Source of the DNA: Limosilactobacillus pontis
GTDB lineage: Bacteria; Bacillota; Bacilli; Lactobacillales; Lactobacillaceae
Assembly (NCBI RefSeq): GCF_002940945.1
Contig: NZ_PNFV01000013.1
Coordinates: 1-39,644 of the forward strand
DNA: 39,644 nt
Direction of reading: 5' to 3'
Shown: positions 9,701 to 20,565 of the stretch, piece by piece
Layout: each line of letters begins with the position of its first letter
Numbering within the stretch: position 1 is the first letter of the stretch
The notes under the pieces: model-generated
Seen by the model: only the letters and a program-made list of their open reading frames with translations
Database searches by the model: none
What the model was told of the DNA's origin: nothing
Program-made: the position numbers and the translations under genes

Positions 9701-12700
9701 GGCACAACCCCAGGCAACAACTCCGTAACTTTGACTGTCGGTACTGATTACGAATGGCAAAAAGGTACTAATACATATAAGACCGCTCCAGTTGATGCAG
9801 GCAATTACACTATTGCTTTGACTGATGCCGGTAAAACTAAACTTGATGCTGTAAACAGTCAAAACCTTGACTGGGCTAAGGCACAAATTACTAATGACGC
9901 TTCATACAAGATTAATAAGGCAGATGCTACAGTAAGCTTTATTAACGGTACTCAATCTGTTCAATATGACAAAGATGGCGGGCAATTCGATATCGATGAC
10001 TTCAAGCCACAAATTGCTACTAACAATAGTCAAACATTGACTATTCCAAGTGGTGTAACTCTTACTAAGGGTGATTACGAATTTAGTAGTGATAATGGTG
10101 CAAACTGGTCAGCAGCTGAACCAACTGCTTTAGGTACTTACCAAGTTCGTTTGACTGATACTGGCTTTGACAAACTTAAGTCAGCAACTAACAACTACAA
10201 CTGGATTAATGGTACTAGTGGTTCTTACACAATTTCCAAGGCTGAAGGCGTTAAGGTAACCTTGAATGATGTTAACGGCGGTCAAAGCGTTGTCTACAAG
10301 GGCAGTGCTTACACTGATGCAAACATCGCTCCTGGCGACTACTCAATTACTTTAGCTAATGGTGATCAATATGCTTTGCAAGCTGGCGACTTGGAATTTG
10401 TTCCAGGTAAGACGCCAACTGATGTTGATACTTACGAAGTTCGTTTAAGTGATGATGGTCGTACTCACATTTCAGCTGTAGATAGTGAACACTACACTTA
10501 CAACTTCGATAATGCTGGCACTGGTACATTTACTATTACTCAAGCAACGCCAACTGCAACAATTAATGGCAGTGGTCAAAAGACTTACGATGGTTCACCG
10601 ATTGCCAATTATGGTGTAACTGTTAACTTTGGTACTACTCCAGGCAACAATTCCGTAACTTTGGATGCAGGTACTGATTATGTTTGGAAGAAAGATGATC
10701 AAACATTCACTTCTGCTCCAGTAGATGCCGGTAATTACACTGTTGCTTTAACTGATGCTGGTAAGGCCAAGCTTGAAGCTGTCAACAGCCAAAACCTTGA
10801 CTGGGCTAAGGGTACGATTGATGTTAGGGCAACTTACGACATTACTAAGGCAGATGCTAGTGCAACCTTGTCTGGTTCTAACCACAAGACTTTTGACGGC
10901 AGTTCAGTAACTACTGCTGAAGTTCTTAACGATAATGGTGACATCAAGGTTGTCTTGAGTTACCCAGGTGCTGAAAACACTACTTACACTTTGACTGATA
11001 AGGACTACACTTGGAGCACTGCTGATGGAAAAGCTCCAACTAATGCTGGTACTTACACGATTACTTTGACTCAGGATGGTGTAACTGACATTCAGAACGC
11101 AATTATTGCCGCAACCAACAATGGTGAAGCCGGTGTAGTTAATGTTCAGTTTGCTAAGAATGCAATTAATGGCAGTGCAACTTATACGATTGATAAAGCC
11201 ACTGCTAAAGCTACCTTAGAAGGTAATGGCAGTCACGAATACACTGGTAATCAATTTACCAGTCAAGATCTTCCATTAAGTGGCTACTCAGTAACTTTGT
11301 CAAATGGTCAACAATATGACCTTAAGAATGGCGATATTCAATTTGCACCAGGACAAAATCCTGTAGATGTTGCTACTTATAATGTTGAGTTAACTGCTCA
11401 AGCTAAGAATGTAATTCAAAAACTTGATGCTAATAACTACAACTATGAATTTGAAACACCAACTGCTCACTTTGACATTACTAAGGCAGAAGCTAAGGCT
11501 GTCTTTGCTGGACAAGGTGAGAAGACTTACAATGGTCAGCCTATTACGCATTACACAACTCCAATTAGCGTAACGATCACTGCTCCAGGCAATCCAACGG
11601 TTGATTTGACTGCAGGTACTGACTACGTTTGGAAGAAGAATGGTCAGACATTTACTTCTGCACCAAGTGATGCTGGTACTTACACTATTGAATTAACTAC
11701 TGCCGGAATTACTAAGATTAAAGGTGTCAACAGTCAAAACTTAGACTGGAAAGATGCTGATATCACTGGTCAAGGCAGCTATGTCATTAACCAAGCTAAC
11801 GCAACGATTAGCTTAAGTGGTGGTCAAACCATTACTTGGAATGGTAGTGCTGCAACAATTGATCCAGCTAAATTTACGCCAGCAATTTCAACTGATAATA
11901 CTAATGAGCCAGCTATTGCAGTGCCAAGTGGTCTTAACTTGACTGCAGGTGATTACCAATTTGTTAATAGCGATGGGGATGCAATTGCTGCTCCGACAGC
12001 TCCAGGCCATTACTTGGTAAGCTTGACCGAAGATGGTTGGAAGAAGATCGAAAACAAGGTTAACAACAATAACTACAAGTGGACTTATGACAACAGCACT
12101 GGTACTTACACAATTAATCAGGCTGATGCTCATATTAAATTAAGCGGTAGTGACTCAGTAATTTACTCAGGCTCAAATGCTCAATTCCCAGTTGATCAAG
12201 ATGGTAATGTCAATGGCATTACAGTTACTCTTGATCACGGTATGAGTTACGACTTGAAGCCGGGCGATCTTGAATTTATCAATCCAGATCATACTAATGT
12301 TGGCTCTTACCAAGTTAAGCTTTCAGCAGTCGGAATTAATCACATCGAAGCTCTTAACTCTACTGACTACAAGTGGTCGTATGATGATAGTGAAGCTACT
12401 TTGAATATCACACCAGCGACGGCAAGTTATGATTTGACTGGTAATCAAAACAAGACCTACGATGGTCAAGCTGGTAGTTTAGTTGCAAAAGATCATTACA
12501 CAATTACGATTAAGACTAATAATCATCAAACTTTGACTTACACTTTGACTAATGACGATTTAGCCTTTGCCGATGGTCAAGCTCCAATTAATCGCGGTTC
12601 ATACAAGATTGTTCTTTCAGAAACTGGATTACAACATTTGCATGCTTTGAATATTAACTATGAATGGAACGCTGCGGCTTCTGGTTCAACTGCTAGATTC

Positions 12701-15700
12701 ATTATTTCTCCAGCCGAAATGTATGTTGGTGTCAGTGGTGAAGCCAATACTGTTTATAACGGTCAAGTTCAACCAATGACTCAAAACCAAGTAAATGAGT
12801 TAACTACTACTTGGGGTGGTGAAACTACGGCTCCTAATGGTGTCTCATTCAACTTAACTCCAGCTGACTTTGAATATGTTCAAAAAGATGCTCAAGGTCA
12901 ATGGCAAGTTGTTCAGCCTAAGGAACACGGTACTTACGGTGCTCGTTTAACTGAAGCTGCAATTAAACGTTTGAACGATCAATATGCAGATGGTAACTAC
13001 AAGTTCTTGCGTGGCGATAGTGTTGATGTAACTTACATCATCAACCAGCGTCAAGCTCAAGTAACTTTACATGGTTCCCAAATTGCACCATATACTCAAA
13101 ATACGGCGTTAGATAATAAGAACTTTACAGTTCAATTGACTAACACTGCTAGTGGTGAGCCTGTTACTGTAACTCTTCAAGGTGGCGATTTGGCGATTAA
13201 GGGTTACCAAAGTGATTATCCAAAGAACGTTGGTACTTATGATGTTGAAATCCGTCAGCAATTAATTAATCGTCTAGAAAAAGAGTATCCAGATTATCGT
13301 TTCACTGCAAACGAGAGAATGCCTCGTTCAATCAGTAACTCAATCAATGCGGGTGTTACTAATAGTGACAACACTGATATCGCTGAAAAGAACAACGATG
13401 GTAAATATATCATTACGCCAATTGATGCTCATATTACTTTATCTGGTAGTCAAACAATCAAGTTTGGTGAAGATCATACGATTGTGCCAGGTAAGTACAC
13501 TTTGACTTTGGATGACATTTACGGCAAGCCAGTTGTAGATGCTACTACAGGTCAAGTTGTGTCAATCACTTTAGATGCAAATGACTTGAAGTTTGATGGC
13601 GCAACACCTAATGACGTTGGCACTTACCATGTAACTTTGACTGATAAGGCTTTGCAAAAGATCGATGCCATTGGTAAGAACAGTCTTGGCAACATGAACT
13701 ACCAATGGATTAATGAATTTACTCCAGCAGACTTCATCGTTGAAAAGATGCCAGTCACGATTACCATTGCTGATAAGAATTCACAAAACATCCCAAGTTC
13801 AACTTATGGTCAACCAGTTAACTTGAATGATAATGATTACACCATTAACGTGAAGACCGAAAATGGTACTGTTCTTAACTACACATTGCAAGCAGGCGAT
13901 CTTGAATTTACCAACGGTACTCCAGTTAATGCTGGTAGTCATGAAGTTCGTTTGTCAGCTGCTGGTCTTGCTAATGTTGAAAAGGCCTTTGGTACTAAGA
14001 ACTATACTTACACTCAAGGTGGTATTGGACATTACGTAATCAATGCGGCAGAAGCAAGTGCTAAGTTATCTGGGTCAAGCAAAAAGGTATATGACGGAAT
14101 CCCAGTCACAACAGCAGAAGTTAATAAAGACCACAAGGTTATCGTTAACTTGACCTTCCCTAACAGTGCTCAATCCAACGACACTTATGAATTGAAGCAG
14201 GGTGATTACTACTTCACCGATGCTGCTGGTAATACGCTTGATCCAGTAAATGGTGGTACTTACACAATTCACTTAACTGACCAAGGTATTGCCAATATTA
14301 AGAAGGCAATCACTGGTGTTACTGGTGAAGAGAACGTAACGTTTGCTAAGAATGCCATTGCTGGTACAGCAACCTTTACCATTACGCAAGCACAAGCCAC
14401 TGCAACTTTAAGTGATGTGGATGGTGGTCAATTTGAAACTTACACTGGCGACAAGTTTACTAACACGGCAATCAAGCCAGGAAAGTTCAGCGTGACCTTG
14501 TCAAACGGTCAAACTTACGAACTGAAGCAAGGTGATTTGGAGTTTGCTCCAAACCAAGACCCAACTAATGTTGATCCTTACCAAGTTCAATTGAGTGACC
14601 AAGGTAAGCAAAACATCGCTAAGATTGTTGGTAATGATTACACTTATGACTTTACGGGTAGCGGGACCTTCACAATCACTAAGGCAACGCCAAGTGCAAT
14701 ATTTGAAGGTGTTGCTGGGCCTAAGACCTACAATGGCAGCCCAATTACTGACTACACAACGCCAATTGGTGTAACTATTACTGCTCCAGGTAATCCGAGT
14801 GTTAACTTAGTTGCTGGTACCGACTATGTTTGGACTAAGGATGGTCAGACTTACACTGAAGCGCCATCCAATGCTGGTACTTATGCAATTGAGTTAACCA
14901 CTGCTGGTAGAAACAAGATTAAGGGTGTTAACGCTCAAAACCTTGATTGGACTAACGTTGTAATTACCGGTCAAGGTAGTTACCAAATTGATAAGGCAAC
15001 TGCAACTGTTGGCTTCTCTAAGGCACGTCATACTCAAAATGTGTATTACTCACCGGTTGGTGGACAATTTAAGTCGGCTGACTTTGTTCCAGTCGTTAAG
15101 ACTAATAATGGATTAGATATTTCTCTTCCAAGCAATTTGACTGTTGGTGATTATGAATTCAGCAACGATAACGGCGCAAAATGGTTATCGACGGAACCAC
15201 TTGCTGTCGGACAATATCAAGTTCGTTTAACTCCAGCAGGGTTAGAGAAGATTCAATCACAAACTCATAATTATGATTGGATAAATGAAACAGCTGGTAC
15301 TTACACCATTAATAAGAAAGATGTTGCAGTAACGATTGCAACTGTTGCTGGTGGACAGCAAGAAACTTATGCTGCTAAGAAGTTCACCAATGATGATATT
15401 AATGTTGGTGATTACAAAGTAACTCTTGCTAATGGATTGACTTACAAGCTTCAATCAGGTGATCTTGAATTTGTTCCTGGTCAAACCGTTGAAGATGCAG
15501 ATACTTACAAAGTTCAATTAAGTAAACAAGGTCAGCAAAATATTGCTAAAGTTCAGGGTGATAATTACACTTATAACTTCACTGATGAAGGTGCTGGTAA
15601 GTTTGTAATTATCCCAGCAATTCCAAGCGCTACAGTTGAAGCTAATGGTCATAAGACCTACGATGGTTCACCAATTAATGGTTATGCTGTAACTGTTGAC

Positions 15701-18691
15701 TTCGGTAATACGCCAGGTGCTGAGTCAATCACTTTAACTGCTGGTAAGGATTATACTTGGCAGTTGGGTGATAAGAGTTACACTGAAGCTCCATCTGATG
15801 TTGGTAACTACAAGATTGTTTTGACCACAGATGGTGAAGCTAAGATTAAAGGTGTTAACAGCAAGAACCTTAACTGGAATGAGGGTACTATCAAGGCAAA
15901 CACTACTTATGATATTGCTCAAGCGCCAGCTACAGTAGCTGTTTCAGGTAGCGATAGTAATACCATTGCTGAACTTGATCCGGGCAAGTATACTGTAACT
16001 GTAGATTTGAACGGAACCCAAGTTACAAAGAAATTTACTGCTGATGACTTCATCTTTACCAAGAATGGTAATCAAGTAAGTCCAACTGAATTGGGTGAAT
16101 ACGGTGTTCAACTTAGTGGTACGGTTTTGAACAAGCTTTATGGTGAGAATCCAAACTACAAGTTTGCTTCGTCATCCACGGCTATATTTACTTTGACTTC
16201 AGTAACTGTTGATCCGAATGATCCTAATACTAATCCTGATCCAAAGAATGAGGATTGGTTCAAGAAACATGATTTGGTCAAGGATGTAACTCGGACGATC
16301 AATTATGAAGGTTTGAATAAGGATCAATTAGCTCAAATTCCTGAAGATCAAAAGAGCCAAATTGTTGAGCTTACTAGAACTGTTAAGTATAACAAGGTAA
16401 CTGGTAAAATTGTTGAGGGTAGTGAAGGTGCTTGGACTACTAGTGATAAATTTGCTGGATTTACGCCAAAGGAATTTGCAGGTTACACCGCTGATAAGAC
16501 TGTCCCAGAAGTGGTTGTAAATGGTAAGACTCCAGATAAAACGAGTTTAACTATTACTTATACAGCTAATGCTCAAAGTACACATATTCAATATGTTGAT
16601 GACGATAACCATGGAGCTCAAGTTGGCGATTTAGTTCCAGTAACTGGGAAGACTGATCAAACAGTTGATTTAACCTACAAGATTCCAGCTGGATATAAAG
16701 AAGTTGGTAATCAAAACGTGCCAACTAGCTACACATTTAAGGCTAGTGATAATAAGCCAATTGTTGTTCATCTGATTCACATTAAGAATACAGTTGAACA
16801 CACTGATCCAATTCCAAAAGATGGCGAGACACCGACAGGTAAGCCAATTGACGGTGCACATGAGGATGATTTGAACCAAACCATTACTCGTACCATTAAT
16901 GTAACTGATCCAGATGGTAAGGTTGCAACCACTCCACAAGTCGCCAAGATTTATCGTGACGCAACTTACGATGATGTCACTGGTGAAGTAACTTATGGCG
17001 ACTGGTCAACTGGTAACTGGGGTCCATTCACTACTCCAACAATTGCTGGTTACACTCCAACTCAAGATAGTGTTGCTGCTGAAACTGTAACTGATAAGAC
17101 GAAGTCAGTGACTATTAATATTTCTTACACTGCCAATGATCAATTAGTTGCGATCAAGTTCGTCGATGATGATCAGAATGGTAAACAGGTTGGTGAGGTT
17201 GTTACTAAGTCTGGCAAGACTGGGCAAACAATTACTGATCTTAATTTATCAGTTCCAAATCACTATGAACTAGCTAAGAACCAAACATTACCAACTAGCT
17301 ACAAATTTACAGCTGATAAAGATCAAACGATTACGATTCACTTGGTTGAAAAGAAAGTAACTGTTGATCCACGAACCCCTAATACCAATCCAGATCCAAA
17401 AGACAAGAATTGGTTTAAGGAACATGATTTGGTCAAGAATGTCACTCGGACAATTGAGTACAAGGGCTTAAGCAATGCTCAATTAGCTCAAATTTCTGAA
17501 GATCAAAAGAGTCAAACAGTTGAGCTTACTAGAACTGTTGAGTATAACGAGGTAACTGGTGAGATTGTTAAAGGCAGTGAAGGTGATTGGACGACTGGTA
17601 AATTTGGCGGATTTACACCGAAGAAATTTGCTGGTTATACTGCTGATAAGACTGTGCCAGAAGCTACAGCAGTTAAGGATATAAGCATTACTGTAACTTA
17701 CACGCCGACGCACTCGAAGAATCCGACTGCCCCGACAAATCCGACGAGTCCAACGAGTCCGACAACGCCGACGAATCCAACGAATCCGACGATGCCGACG
17801 AGTCCAACGACGCCAACGAGTCCAACGAGTCCGACGAATCCGACGAGTCCAACGAGTCCAACGAGTCCAACGAATCCGACGAATCCGACGAGCCCAACGA
17901 GTCCAACGAGTCCAACGACGCCAACAAGTCCAACGACGCCAACAAGTCCAACGAGTCCAACAAGTCCAACGAGTTCGACGAATCCAACGAGTCCAACAAA
18001 TCCGACGAGTCCGACGAATCCGACGAGTCCAACGACGCCAACGAATCCGACGAGTCCAACGAGTCCAACGAGTCCAACGAGTCCGACGAATCCGACGAGT
18101 CCAACGAGTCCAACAAGTCCAACGAGTCCGACGAATCCGACGAGCCCAACGAGTCCAACGAATCCAACGACGCCGACGAGTCCAACGAGTCCAACAAGTC
18201 CAACGAGTCCGACGAATCCAACAGCGCCGACGAGTCCAACGAGTCCAACGAATCCGACGAATCCGACGAGCCCAACGAATCCAACGAGTCCAACGAATCC
18301 AACGACGCCAACAAGTCCAACGAATCCGACGAGTCCAACGAATCCGACGAGCCCGACGAGTCCAACGAATCCGACGAGTCCAACAACGCCGACGAGTCCG
18401 ACGAGTCCAACAAGTCCAACGTCCCCAACGAGTTCAGTTATTCCTAGTCGGACAGGTGGTTTTGGTCAATATCAAGATAGCGATATGATGGATGCTGGGC
18501 ACATTTCTTATGAAAATAAGGTTTCTTCTCAATTATCGCAGCATACTAATGGTACGCAGAAGAAGGCTAACCAGTTGCCACAGACTGGAAATGGCGAACA
18601 TAAGAACGCTTCTGTTTTCGGCTTCGTCTTTGCGGCCCTTGCAAGCTTCCTTAGTCTAGCTGGCTTCAAAAAGAAGAAAACTGATAAGTAA
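3752..18691 (+). CDS. Giant LPXTG surface adhesin with MBG repeats and mucin-binding domains
   Basis: A sortase-anchored wall protein of 4979 residues (roughly half a megadalton). In order: a KxYKxGKxW-type signal (KLYKAKKQW near residues 18-26, the usual Gly replaced by Lys) with hydrophobic core and cleavage around SANA; a Ser/Thr/Asn/Gln-rich linker to about 170; Rib-like beta domains to about 990; B1/B2-type mucin-binding domains about 998-1520; about 25 MBG-type repeats (about 1522-4150), each with LSG...Y.G, GDL.F and NVGTY.V.L motifs; a second mucin-binding block (about 4152-4652); 79 X-Pro-Thr tripeptides; LPQTG at 4942-4946, a hydrophobic segment and a KKKK tail. The start has a strong GGGGGAG site. 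Codons mostly end in A/T and CGG arginine is rare, unlike the neighbours, which suggests transfer from a low-GC lactobacillus. Adhesion to mucus or host glycans is the likely role, by family; no ligand is shown. The frame is unbroken. Confidence 0.95.
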   Translation: MGKNNQQRTMMPERKNYKLYKAKKQWITACATILLGLGATAMTNVSANANPNSEPNGREETEEVVTTQTQHSSEPQSSSPASSNNGTTPTQDSNIPSQAQTSTISQNSVSGKENSFSEQAQVPTTNATPVSQTSSNEKKQPGIETTNLKTDANRQNAANLAESKVAVELPENSISPADNPLMDLVMPGTQLTDADASRFFSNGEALVKAGATFSWVGGAPAVTEEDASNSIPISGTIKVTLKDGSSKDYDVYFTAEPQVTAQPNRFYYVAEQNEKVTGEDVNPYLYHTDGTSGILGSTLIMQKQNISAKLAAPLDTSEIGIHWGTAIVTDTGAAMDINGHPTPYQRIGKDTYTVKFPYVVKTLHLRTDIPTDADGNPVINAQLNMHSNQSLPGGAPNTPQVAFDATQLPPSAVAEFFNKDEWEEAQKLGISAEYGDWTAPTLPASASDENGEKLFDKIKSNHFSITFTYNKVNTDNGSATSEKFSSSQTVDVNYVQPPEIDKIFIYNNNGDPNSVPAYAFSAQQNKGFFNSLINNGDEKNNLYAILPDGTRVSATKLTANQVKIADGAGSGRFDIILTAEFGGKNKAGQPIIWATNSSGISTPSWNNIQTKGIVLLPTKKNDNQPPVDLTDGPKDYSGNDGRGLSEFVHNPNTGLGNPILNKNKEWPEGTKFEWIGKDGVHELKLDKAGESKTGDIKITLPTGSSYTVKDITVTSKANVKAENKTIDYGTVLTAADLVANKNVFPKGTTYQFAGNEPNWKKAGSYSEVKITATYNAQSTDSQGKITTHQVTTPVATCAVAINDIRQITVLEGSKTPDVNSVLNFPDTWEAHTAEYSTDINTNETNQGVITVHYPASNLDQTIKVYVTVIPKTTAVDGLNFKTDGSQIGGNNKLIDSDGAFLTTAGNNDIAYQGYDITTQPGVASNVTPASKDYKPSYSLIGLKKNGDALVSGSQTVTVRVSLPKGTLGSVDKDGNPLVDEKGNPYYEVTAKVNIAQPVHFEFVDDDNNDTVVGKVQTQEFLKGDKTNIAPVLSLPENYQLAKNQSIPTTYTLKNYSTTDPVVQIHVVHATEKITNTDTRKATVQYIYANGDKAGQEAHDDAVLEIAYKQTNIKDLVTGKAKNGNWLWDQSKNDDGFTNGYKVVSGDWTLPQNWAPVSVKNPEVAGYKAFDKGDWEANKDGQVSSVPANEFTFPTYTGDKTSIDGKNQVAYTNDSPVYEGTATHTVYYAQIQQEPQTVTEHFKKYVPSTGGYEDADVVTLPDGTKQSYAQIKVWYQKAPITFATNGSTDPKKWTVTYGGLTWDRSAGNKATPGYTVISGQDLWNGITSDGTWGIDIPNLSGYTPVRLNSATQYNANVFGSPLQGDFENDTNPTWFWRNNLTVFYVPTSELQKTITRTIEIHDPSGQVVKVPQTVTFNRDVRVYTGTNKDGDYGDDKIVFGALTGNDAYTFKMGDDIWNHNVGETNAQETFPEFTKSWQSDSNIVKPGYTAIVDGKAITSIPSLTVTPDDKDSTVDVTYIKNAGTITIAHDPFNNDYTAGPQAIPAGITHAVASNDSRIPLPTGSDQVQLTTNDFSFANEDGTIIDAPTNVGTYHIVLNDRGLAKFTKLDPNFTWNYDPKTSYVVYNVDPAAATATLSGKNSRDYNGSGISLDNINADGKISVSLNFPGKNQSNDKYTLTAGDYYFTNVAGDTVTDTVNAGTYTIHLTTDGVTNIENAIKAATNNGDPNLVNVKFADNAVTGTATYTINKIGATATLGGNQEEKYKGSAYTDTEIAPSDYTITLSNGKKYQLQAGDLKFVPGEDPTNVGTYHVELTDQGQKNIAAVDATNYNYNFDNVGQGTFTIAKANGSVKFSGQFTTDYTGSAASGFAPSYTAVLTAPGVASDAFHLKDDDLEFSTDGRNWTDDVPINAGTYQVKLSAQGWADLKQINGNNVNWQATSFTVDPEKGATYVVNKVAPKITLNGTGEKTYNGSAISSYGVTVDFGTTPGNNSVTLTVGTDYEWQKGTNTYKTAPVDAGNYTIALTDAGKTKLDAVNSQNLDWAKAQITNDASYKINKADATVSFINGTQSVQYDKDGGQFDIDDFKPQIATNNSQTLTIPSGVTLTKGDYEFSSDNGANWSAAEPTALGTYQVRLTDTGFDKLKSATNNYNWINGTSGSYTISKAEGVKVTLNDVNGGQSVVYKGSAYTDANIAPGDYSITLANGDQYALQAGDLEFVPGKTPTDVDTYEVRLSDDGRTHISAVDSEHYTYNFDNAGTGTFTITQATPTATINGSGQKTYDGSPIANYGVTVNFGTTPGNNSVTLDAGTDYVWKKDDQTFTSAPVDAGNYTVALTDAGKAKLEAVNSQNLDWAKGTIDVRATYDITKADASATLSGSNHKTFDGSSVTTAEVLNDNGDIKVVLSYPGAENTTYTLTDKDYTWSTADGKAPTNAGTYTITLTQDGVTDIQNAIIAATNNGEAGVVNVQFAKNAINGSATYTIDKATAKATLEGNGSHEYTGNQFTSQDLPLSGYSVTLSNGQQYDLKNGDIQFAPGQNPVDVATYNVELTAQAKNVIQKLDANNYNYEFETPTAHFDITKAEAKAVFAGQGEKTYNGQPITHYTTPISVTITAPGNPTVDLTAGTDYVWKKNGQTFTSAPSDAGTYTIELTTAGITKIKGVNSQNLDWKDADITGQGSYVINQANATISLSGGQTITWNGSAATIDPAKFTPAISTDNTNEPAIAVPSGLNLTAGDYQFVNSDGDAIAAPTAPGHYLVSLTEDGWKKIENKVNNNNYKWTYDNSTGTYTINQADAHIKLSGSDSVIYSGSNAQFPVDQDGNVNGITVTLDHGMSYDLKPGDLEFINPDHTNVGSYQVKLSAVGINHIEALNSTDYKWSYDDSEATLNITPATASYDLTGNQNKTYDGQAGSLVAKDHYTITIKTNNHQTLTYTLTNDDLAFADGQAPINRGSYKIVLSETGLQHLHALNINYEWNAAASGSTARFIISPAEMYVGVSGEANTVYNGQVQPMTQNQVNELTTTWGGETTAPNGVSFNLTPADFEYVQKDAQGQWQVVQPKEHGTYGARLTEAAIKRLNDQYADGNYKFLRGDSVDVTYIINQRQAQVTLHGSQIAPYTQNTALDNKNFTVQLTNTASGEPVTVTLQGGDLAIKGYQSDYPKNVGTYDVEIRQQLINRLEKEYPDYRFTANERMPRSISNSINAGVTNSDNTDIAEKNNDGKYIITPIDAHITLSGSQTIKFGEDHTIVPGKYTLTLDDIYGKPVVDATTGQVVSITLDANDLKFDGATPNDVGTYHVTLTDKALQKIDAIGKNSLGNMNYQWINEFTPADFIVEKMPVTITIADKNSQNIPSSTYGQPVNLNDNDYTINVKTENGTVLNYTLQAGDLEFTNGTPVNAGSHEVRLSAAGLANVEKAFGTKNYTYTQGGIGHYVINAAEASAKLSGSSKKVYDGIPVTTAEVNKDHKVIVNLTFPNSAQSNDTYELKQGDYYFTDAAGNTLDPVNGGTYTIHLTDQGIANIKKAITGVTGEENVTFAKNAIAGTATFTITQAQATATLSDVDGGQFETYTGDKFTNTAIKPGKFSVTLSNGQTYELKQGDLEFAPNQDPTNVDPYQVQLSDQGKQNIAKIVGNDYTYDFTGSGTFTITKATPSAIFEGVAGPKTYNGSPITDYTTPIGVTITAPGNPSVNLVAGTDYVWTKDGQTYTEAPSNAGTYAIELTTAGRNKIKGVNAQNLDWTNVVITGQGSYQIDKATATVGFSKARHTQNVYYSPVGGQFKSADFVPVVKTNNGLDISLPSNLTVGDYEFSNDNGAKWLSTEPLAVGQYQVRLTPAGLEKIQSQTHNYDWINETAGTYTINKKDVAVTIATVAGGQQETYAAKKFTNDDINVGDYKVTLANGLTYKLQSGDLEFVPGQTVEDADTYKVQLSKQGQQNIAKVQGDNYTYNFTDEGAGKFVIIPAIPSATVEANGHKTYDGSPINGYAVTVDFGNTPGAESITLTAGKDYTWQLGDKSYTEAPSDVGNYKIVLTTDGEAKIKGVNSKNLNWNEGTIKANTTYDIAQAPATVAVSGSDSNTIAELDPGKYTVTVDLNGTQVTKKFTADDFIFTKNGNQVSPTELGEYGVQLSGTVLNKLYGENPNYKFASSSTAIFTLTSVTVDPNDPNTNPDPKNEDWFKKHDLVKDVTRTINYEGLNKDQLAQIPEDQKSQIVELTRTVKYNKVTGKIVEGSEGAWTTSDKFAGFTPKEFAGYTADKTVPEVVVNGKTPDKTSLTITYTANAQSTHIQYVDDDNHGAQVGDLVPVTGKTDQTVDLTYKIPAGYKEVGNQNVPTSYTFKASDNKPIVVHLIHIKNTVEHTDPIPKDGETPTGKPIDGAHEDDLNQTITRTINVTDPDGKVATTPQVAKIYRDATYDDVTGEVTYGDWSTGNWGPFTTPTIAGYTPTQDSVAAETVTDKTKSVTINISYTANDQLVAIKFVDDDQNGKQVGEVVTKSGKTGQTITDLNLSVPNHYELAKNQTLPTSYKFTADKDQTITIHLVEKKVTVDPRTPNTNPDPKDKNWFKEHDLVKNVTRTIEYKGLSNAQLAQISEDQKSQTVELTRTVEYNEVTGEIVKGSEGDWTTGKFGGFTPKKFAGYTADKTVPEATAVKDISITVTYTPTHSKNPTAPTNPTSPTSPTTPTNPTNPTMPTSPTTPTSPTSPTNPTSPTSPTSPTNPTNPTSPTSPTSPTTPTSPTTPTSPTSPTSPTSSTNPTSPTNPTSPTNPTSPTTPTNPTSPTSPTSPTSPTNPTSPTSPTSPTSPTNPTSPTSPTNPTTPTSPTSPTSPTSPTNPTAPTSPTSPTNPTNPTSPTNPTSPTNPTTPTSPTNPTSPTNPTSPTSPTNPTSPTTPTSPTSPTSPTSPTSSVIPSRTGGFGQYQDSDMMDAGHISYENKVSSQLSQHTNGTQKKANQLPQTGNGEHKNASVFGFVFAALASFLSLAGFKKKKTDK
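6742..8310 (+). repeat. N-terminal mucin-binding block (B1/B2-type domains) in the adhesin
   Basis: Begins with a B1-type unit (FVDDDN..., then [19 protein letters not shown]), followed by three units ending in VYYAQ, VFYVPT and VTYIKN. The last starts [14 protein letters not shown] with QTVTFNRD, typical of B2-type units. The B1 sequence closely resembles those in the C-terminal block (17155 onward), so the two blocks are related. Confidence 0.75.
8315..16200 (+). repeat. Array of about 25 MBG-type repeats
   Basis: Tandem units of about 95-125 residues. Each starts with a strand like ATLSG, has Y-x-G about ten residues later, a GD(L/Y)xF motif, then NAGTYxIxL and a closing TYTI(N/T)KA. By eye the units fall into types A (LNFPG...), B (SNGQ.Y.L..GDL.F.PG), D ([19 protein letters not shown]) and E (DGGQF, PSG, NYNWI), and recur in the order A-B-D-E. 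Six divergent units lie between about 12131 and 14056. Confidence 0.88.
16206..17705 (+). repeat. C-terminal mucin-binding block with duplicated outer units
   Basis: Order: unit a ([20 protein letters not shown]... VTYT-type end), B1 ([12 protein letters not shown]), B2 ([15 protein letters not shown]), B1 ([12 protein letters not shown]), unit a' ([14 protein letters not shown]...). Units a and a' are near-identical over about 110 residues and bracket the block. Confidence 0.8.
17720..18430 (+). repeat. 79 tandem 9-bp units encoding X-Pro-Thr wall-spanning stalk
   Basis: A 711-base tract of 9-bp units, mainly ACGAGTCCA, ACGAATCCG and ACGACGCCA variants, reading Ser/Asn/Thr-Pro-Thr for 79 triplets with rare Ala, Met or a single Ser-Ser-Thr. 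Such Pro/Thr-rich rods commonly span peptidoglycan just before the LPXTG motif. Each unit is a multiple of three, so slippage would change stalk length without breaking the frame. Confidence 0.97.
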
Positions 18692-18738
18692 ACATACCCA
18701 GGATTAGTGAATGAGTTATCGCTGCATGACAATGCCAG

Positions 18739-18781
18739 AGCTCCGTATCTACGAAATTTATTTCGTAGTGCGGGGCTTTTG
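18739..18781 (+). terminator. Adhesin terminator 1
   Basis: A long imperfect stem from AGCTCCG (18739-18745) through CTACGAAA and TTTCGTAG to CGGGGCT (18771-18777), with TTTT following. Confidence 0.85.
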
Positions 18782-18807
18782 GTGTAATAAGCATCCAAAT
18801 ACTAAAA

Positions 18808-18852
18808 GAAGGCGTGAGCCACTGAAGTTTCAGGGATCATGCCTTTTGTTTA
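18808..18852 (+). terminator. Adhesin terminator 2 (backup)
   Basis: An imperfect stem AGGCGTGA...CTGA (from 18810) pairing with TCAG...TCATGCCT (to 18845), then TTTGTTTA. It lies 30 bases after the first terminator. Confidence 0.6.
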
Positions 18853-18970
18853 TGGTGACCTAGTTATTAGGGTTGATTAGCAAACAGCCATAGCGATTCG
18901 AAAGATGGCATAAATATTATGAATCCCGTAAGTTCCCTTCAGATTGCGGACTTTGATTATTGCTCTCAGT

Positions 18971-18976
18971 TATAAT
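18971..18976 (+). promoter_or_regulatory. -10 box for the SDR operon
   Basis: A perfect TATAAT 49 bases before the SDR start codon. No good -35 at standard spacing: TTGCGG (18944-18949) is 21 bases away and TTGATT (18953-18958) is too close. Confidence 0.5.
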
Positions 18977-19024
18977 TGTCTTAACGACAACACAAAAGCC
19001 AAGCAGAAGAGCGGAGAATTAATT

Positions 19025-19771
19025 ATGGAAACAGTAGTAATCACTGGAGCAACTTCCGGAATTGGGCTGAGCACGACACGGTTATTTCTTAATAAGGGGT
19101 GGGGAGTGATGATGGCCTCCAACCAGCGGGAGCAGGGAGAAAAGCTCTGTGCAAAATTTGCTGAGCAGTTCGGCAATGATCGGGTGGCCTTCACCTGCAC
19201 TGACGTCAGCGATGCGGCTAGTGTGGCGGCTCTGCATGACGCGACTTTCACTAAGTTTTCATCAGTAACTTCCTTGGTAAACGATGCCGGAATTGTAATC
19301 TCTGGGAAGCTACATGAAGTTGCGGAAGAAGACTGGAACCGGGTCTTTGCGGTTAACGTTACCGGTACCTACCTGGTCAGCAAGGCCTTTCTGCCAGCAA
19401 TGATCGCTCAGCACCGGGGGACAATCGTCAATATTTCCTCGATCTCGGGACTGGCAGGGGATTTCAACATGGTTGCCTATAACGCTACCAAGGGAGCAAT
19501 CGTTAACATGACTAGGGCGATGGCAATGGACTATGGCCCAGATGGAATTCGGGTCAATAGTATTGCTCCCGGCCCAACTGAAACGCCGCTGTTCCCAGCT
19601 GACCAAATTGATCGGTTCAGTAAGCACAGTCCCCTGGGCCGGATTGTCCAACCCGAGGAGATCGCTCAGGCGGTTTATTTTGCGGCTACCCCGGCTTCCA
19701 GCGCAATGACTGGGGAGAACATTCCGATCACGGCTGGTTTCGAGATTGGAACGGGACAGCCGGCCAAGTAA
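19025..19771 (+). CDS. SDR-family NAD(P)-dependent oxidoreductase
   Basis: A classical short-chain dehydrogenase/reductase of 248 residues. Visible are the cofactor motif TGATSGIG (residues 8-15), VNDAG (a variant of the usual NNAG), the catalytic serine in NISSISG, the Y152-x3-K156 pair (YNATK), and the SIAPGPTETPL loop. It should act in the cytosol on a hydroxyl or keto substrate; the sequence does not identify it. The ATG at 19025 is preferred over an upstream in-frame start at 18944 because GGAG lies 8 bases before it and the TATAAT box would fall inside the longer reading. It heads a unit with the GNAT gene and a 36-codon gene, 67 bases on, with a strong intergenic hairpin between. Confidence 0.93.
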   Translation: METVVITGATSGIGLSTTRLFLNKGWGVMMASNQREQGEKLCAKFAEQFGNDRVAFTCTDVSDAASVAALHDATFTKFSSVTSLVNDAGIVISGKLHEVAEEDWNRVFAVNVTGTYLVSKAFLPAMIAQHRGTIVNISSISGLAGDFNMVAYNATKGAIVNMTRAMAMDYGPDGIRVNSIAPGPTETPLFPADQIDRFSKHSPLGRIVQPEEIAQAVYFAATPASSAMTGENIPITAGFEIGTGQPAK

Positions 19772-19785
19772 CCACAGCAATTACC

Positions 19786-19819
19786 GGGGCGGTCCGTATA
19801 CTTATATCCGGCCCGCCTT
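19786..19819 (+). promoter_or_regulatory. Strong intergenic hairpin just before the GNAT ribosome site
   Basis: GGCGGtCCGtATA (19788-19800) pairs with TATcCGGcCCGCC (19805-19817) around a 4-base loop, 11 of 13 pairs. No T-run follows; the AAAGGAGG of the GNAT gene begins 4 bases after it. It could limit read-through, protect an mRNA end, or affect translation. Confidence 0.5.
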
Positions 19820-19838
19820 ATCAAAGGAGGGATACATC

Positions 19839-20390
19839 ATGGCAACCTACATTCGCCGGGCGACTAAGGACGACCTGTCTGCCATCATGGCGATTATCGC
19901 TCAGGCAAAGGAATTCTTGAAAGACAATGATAACCCGCAGTGGCAAGACGGTCATCCCAGTGCAGAAATGATCACTGCTGATATCGATCACGGCTACAGC
20001 TGGGTTCTGATCGACGGCGACCAGGTGGTGGGGACTGCTGATCTCCAGCTGGCGGCAGAGGCCAATTACGAAGCAATTCAGGACGGGGAGTGGGCCCGGC
20101 CTGACGAACCCTATGCGATCATTCACCGGGTTGCCATCGGTGCCGCAGCCAGTGGCCGCAATCTTGGGCAGCTGTTTTTCTCCAACCTGATCACTGTTGG
20201 TCGCCTGCAAGGGATCCGCAATTTCCGCTACGATACCCACCACAAGAACGTTCCAATGCAAAAGCTGGGGAAGAGCCTGGGCTTCGTCGAGCGGGGGACC
20301 GTCTATATTAAAGATGAGACCGATGCCGAACACCTAGGCTTTGAGCTGAACATTCAAAATAAGGAGGAATATTATTATGACAATCCGTAA
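19839..20390 (+). CDS. GNAT-family N-acetyltransferase
   Basis: A 183-residue protein with the GNAT fold: an N-terminal strand-helix (YIRRATKDDLSAIMAII), a central strand GTADLQL, VAIGAAASGRNLGQLFF as the acetyl-CoA pyrophosphate-binding motif A (near residues 100-116), and a C-terminal LGKSLGFVERG motif. It would transfer an acetyl group from acetyl-CoA to an amine; the substrate is unknown. The ATG at 19839 is chosen over a longer reading because a perfect AAAGGAGG lies 8 bases upstream and the longer form would run through the preceding hairpin and the SDR end. The last 14 bases overlap the next small gene, which suggests translational coupling. Confidence 0.92.
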   Translation: MATYIRRATKDDLSAIMAIIAQAKEFLKDNDNPQWQDGHPSAEMITADIDHGYSWVLIDGDQVVGTADLQLAAEANYEAIQDGEWARPDEPYAIIHRVAIGAAASGRNLGQLFFSNLITVGRLQGIRNFRYDTHHKNVPMQKLGKSLGFVERGTVYIKDETDAEHLGFELNIQNKEEYYYDNP

Positions 20391-20487
20391 GAAAATCGTG
20401 CGCACAGCTGTAGTGTTTATTGCTCAGACCGTTGTTACCAAGCTGGTTTACCGACTGATGAAGGACCCGGGTGCCCGGAAGCGTTAA
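20377..20487 (+). CDS. 36-residue basic, partly hydrophobic small protein
   Basis: An ATG placed 6 bases after a perfect AAGGAGGAA site opens a 36-codon frame (starts MTIRKKIVRTAV, ends DPGARKR) that overlaps the 3' end of the GNAT gene by 14 bases. The protein has a basic N-terminus, one hydrophobic stretch (AVVFIAQTVVTKLV) and a basic tail, and might sit at the membrane. The strong ribosome site and the overlap argue that it is translated together with the GNAT gene. Family and role are not recognised. Confidence 0.7.
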   Translation: MTIRKKIVRTAVVFIAQTVVTKLVYRLMKDPGARKR

Positions 20488-20522
20488 TTTCGGGAATTTA
20501 GCCGTGCAGGGTAGCACGGTTA

Positions 20523-20531
20523 TGGTATAGT
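20523..20531 (+). promoter_or_regulatory. Extended -10 promoter for the 38-residue gene
   Basis: TG-G-TATAGT, an extended -10 element, 35 bases before the small-gene start. It follows a small hairpin, CCGTGC (20502-20507) with GCACGG, which may weakly end the preceding transcript. Confidence 0.45.
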
Positions 20532-20565
20532 TAAGGTAATTCTTTAAGCAAAGTGAGGGAGAAAA

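Noticed and set aside
17688..18428. Long antisense frame reading Asp-Ser-Leu repeats
   Set aside because: It arises from the 9-bp repeat of the adhesin stalk being stop-free in that frame. No ribosome site or promoter is seen.
17720..18430. CRISPR-like appearance of the repeat tract
   Set aside because: Units are 9 bp, head-to-tail and in frame, without spacers or cas genes; it is protein-coding sequence.
18944..19024. Longer start for the SDR protein
   Set aside because: The extra N-terminus lacks a ribosome site, includes the TATAAT box and precedes the typical SDR start (METVVITGATSGIG).
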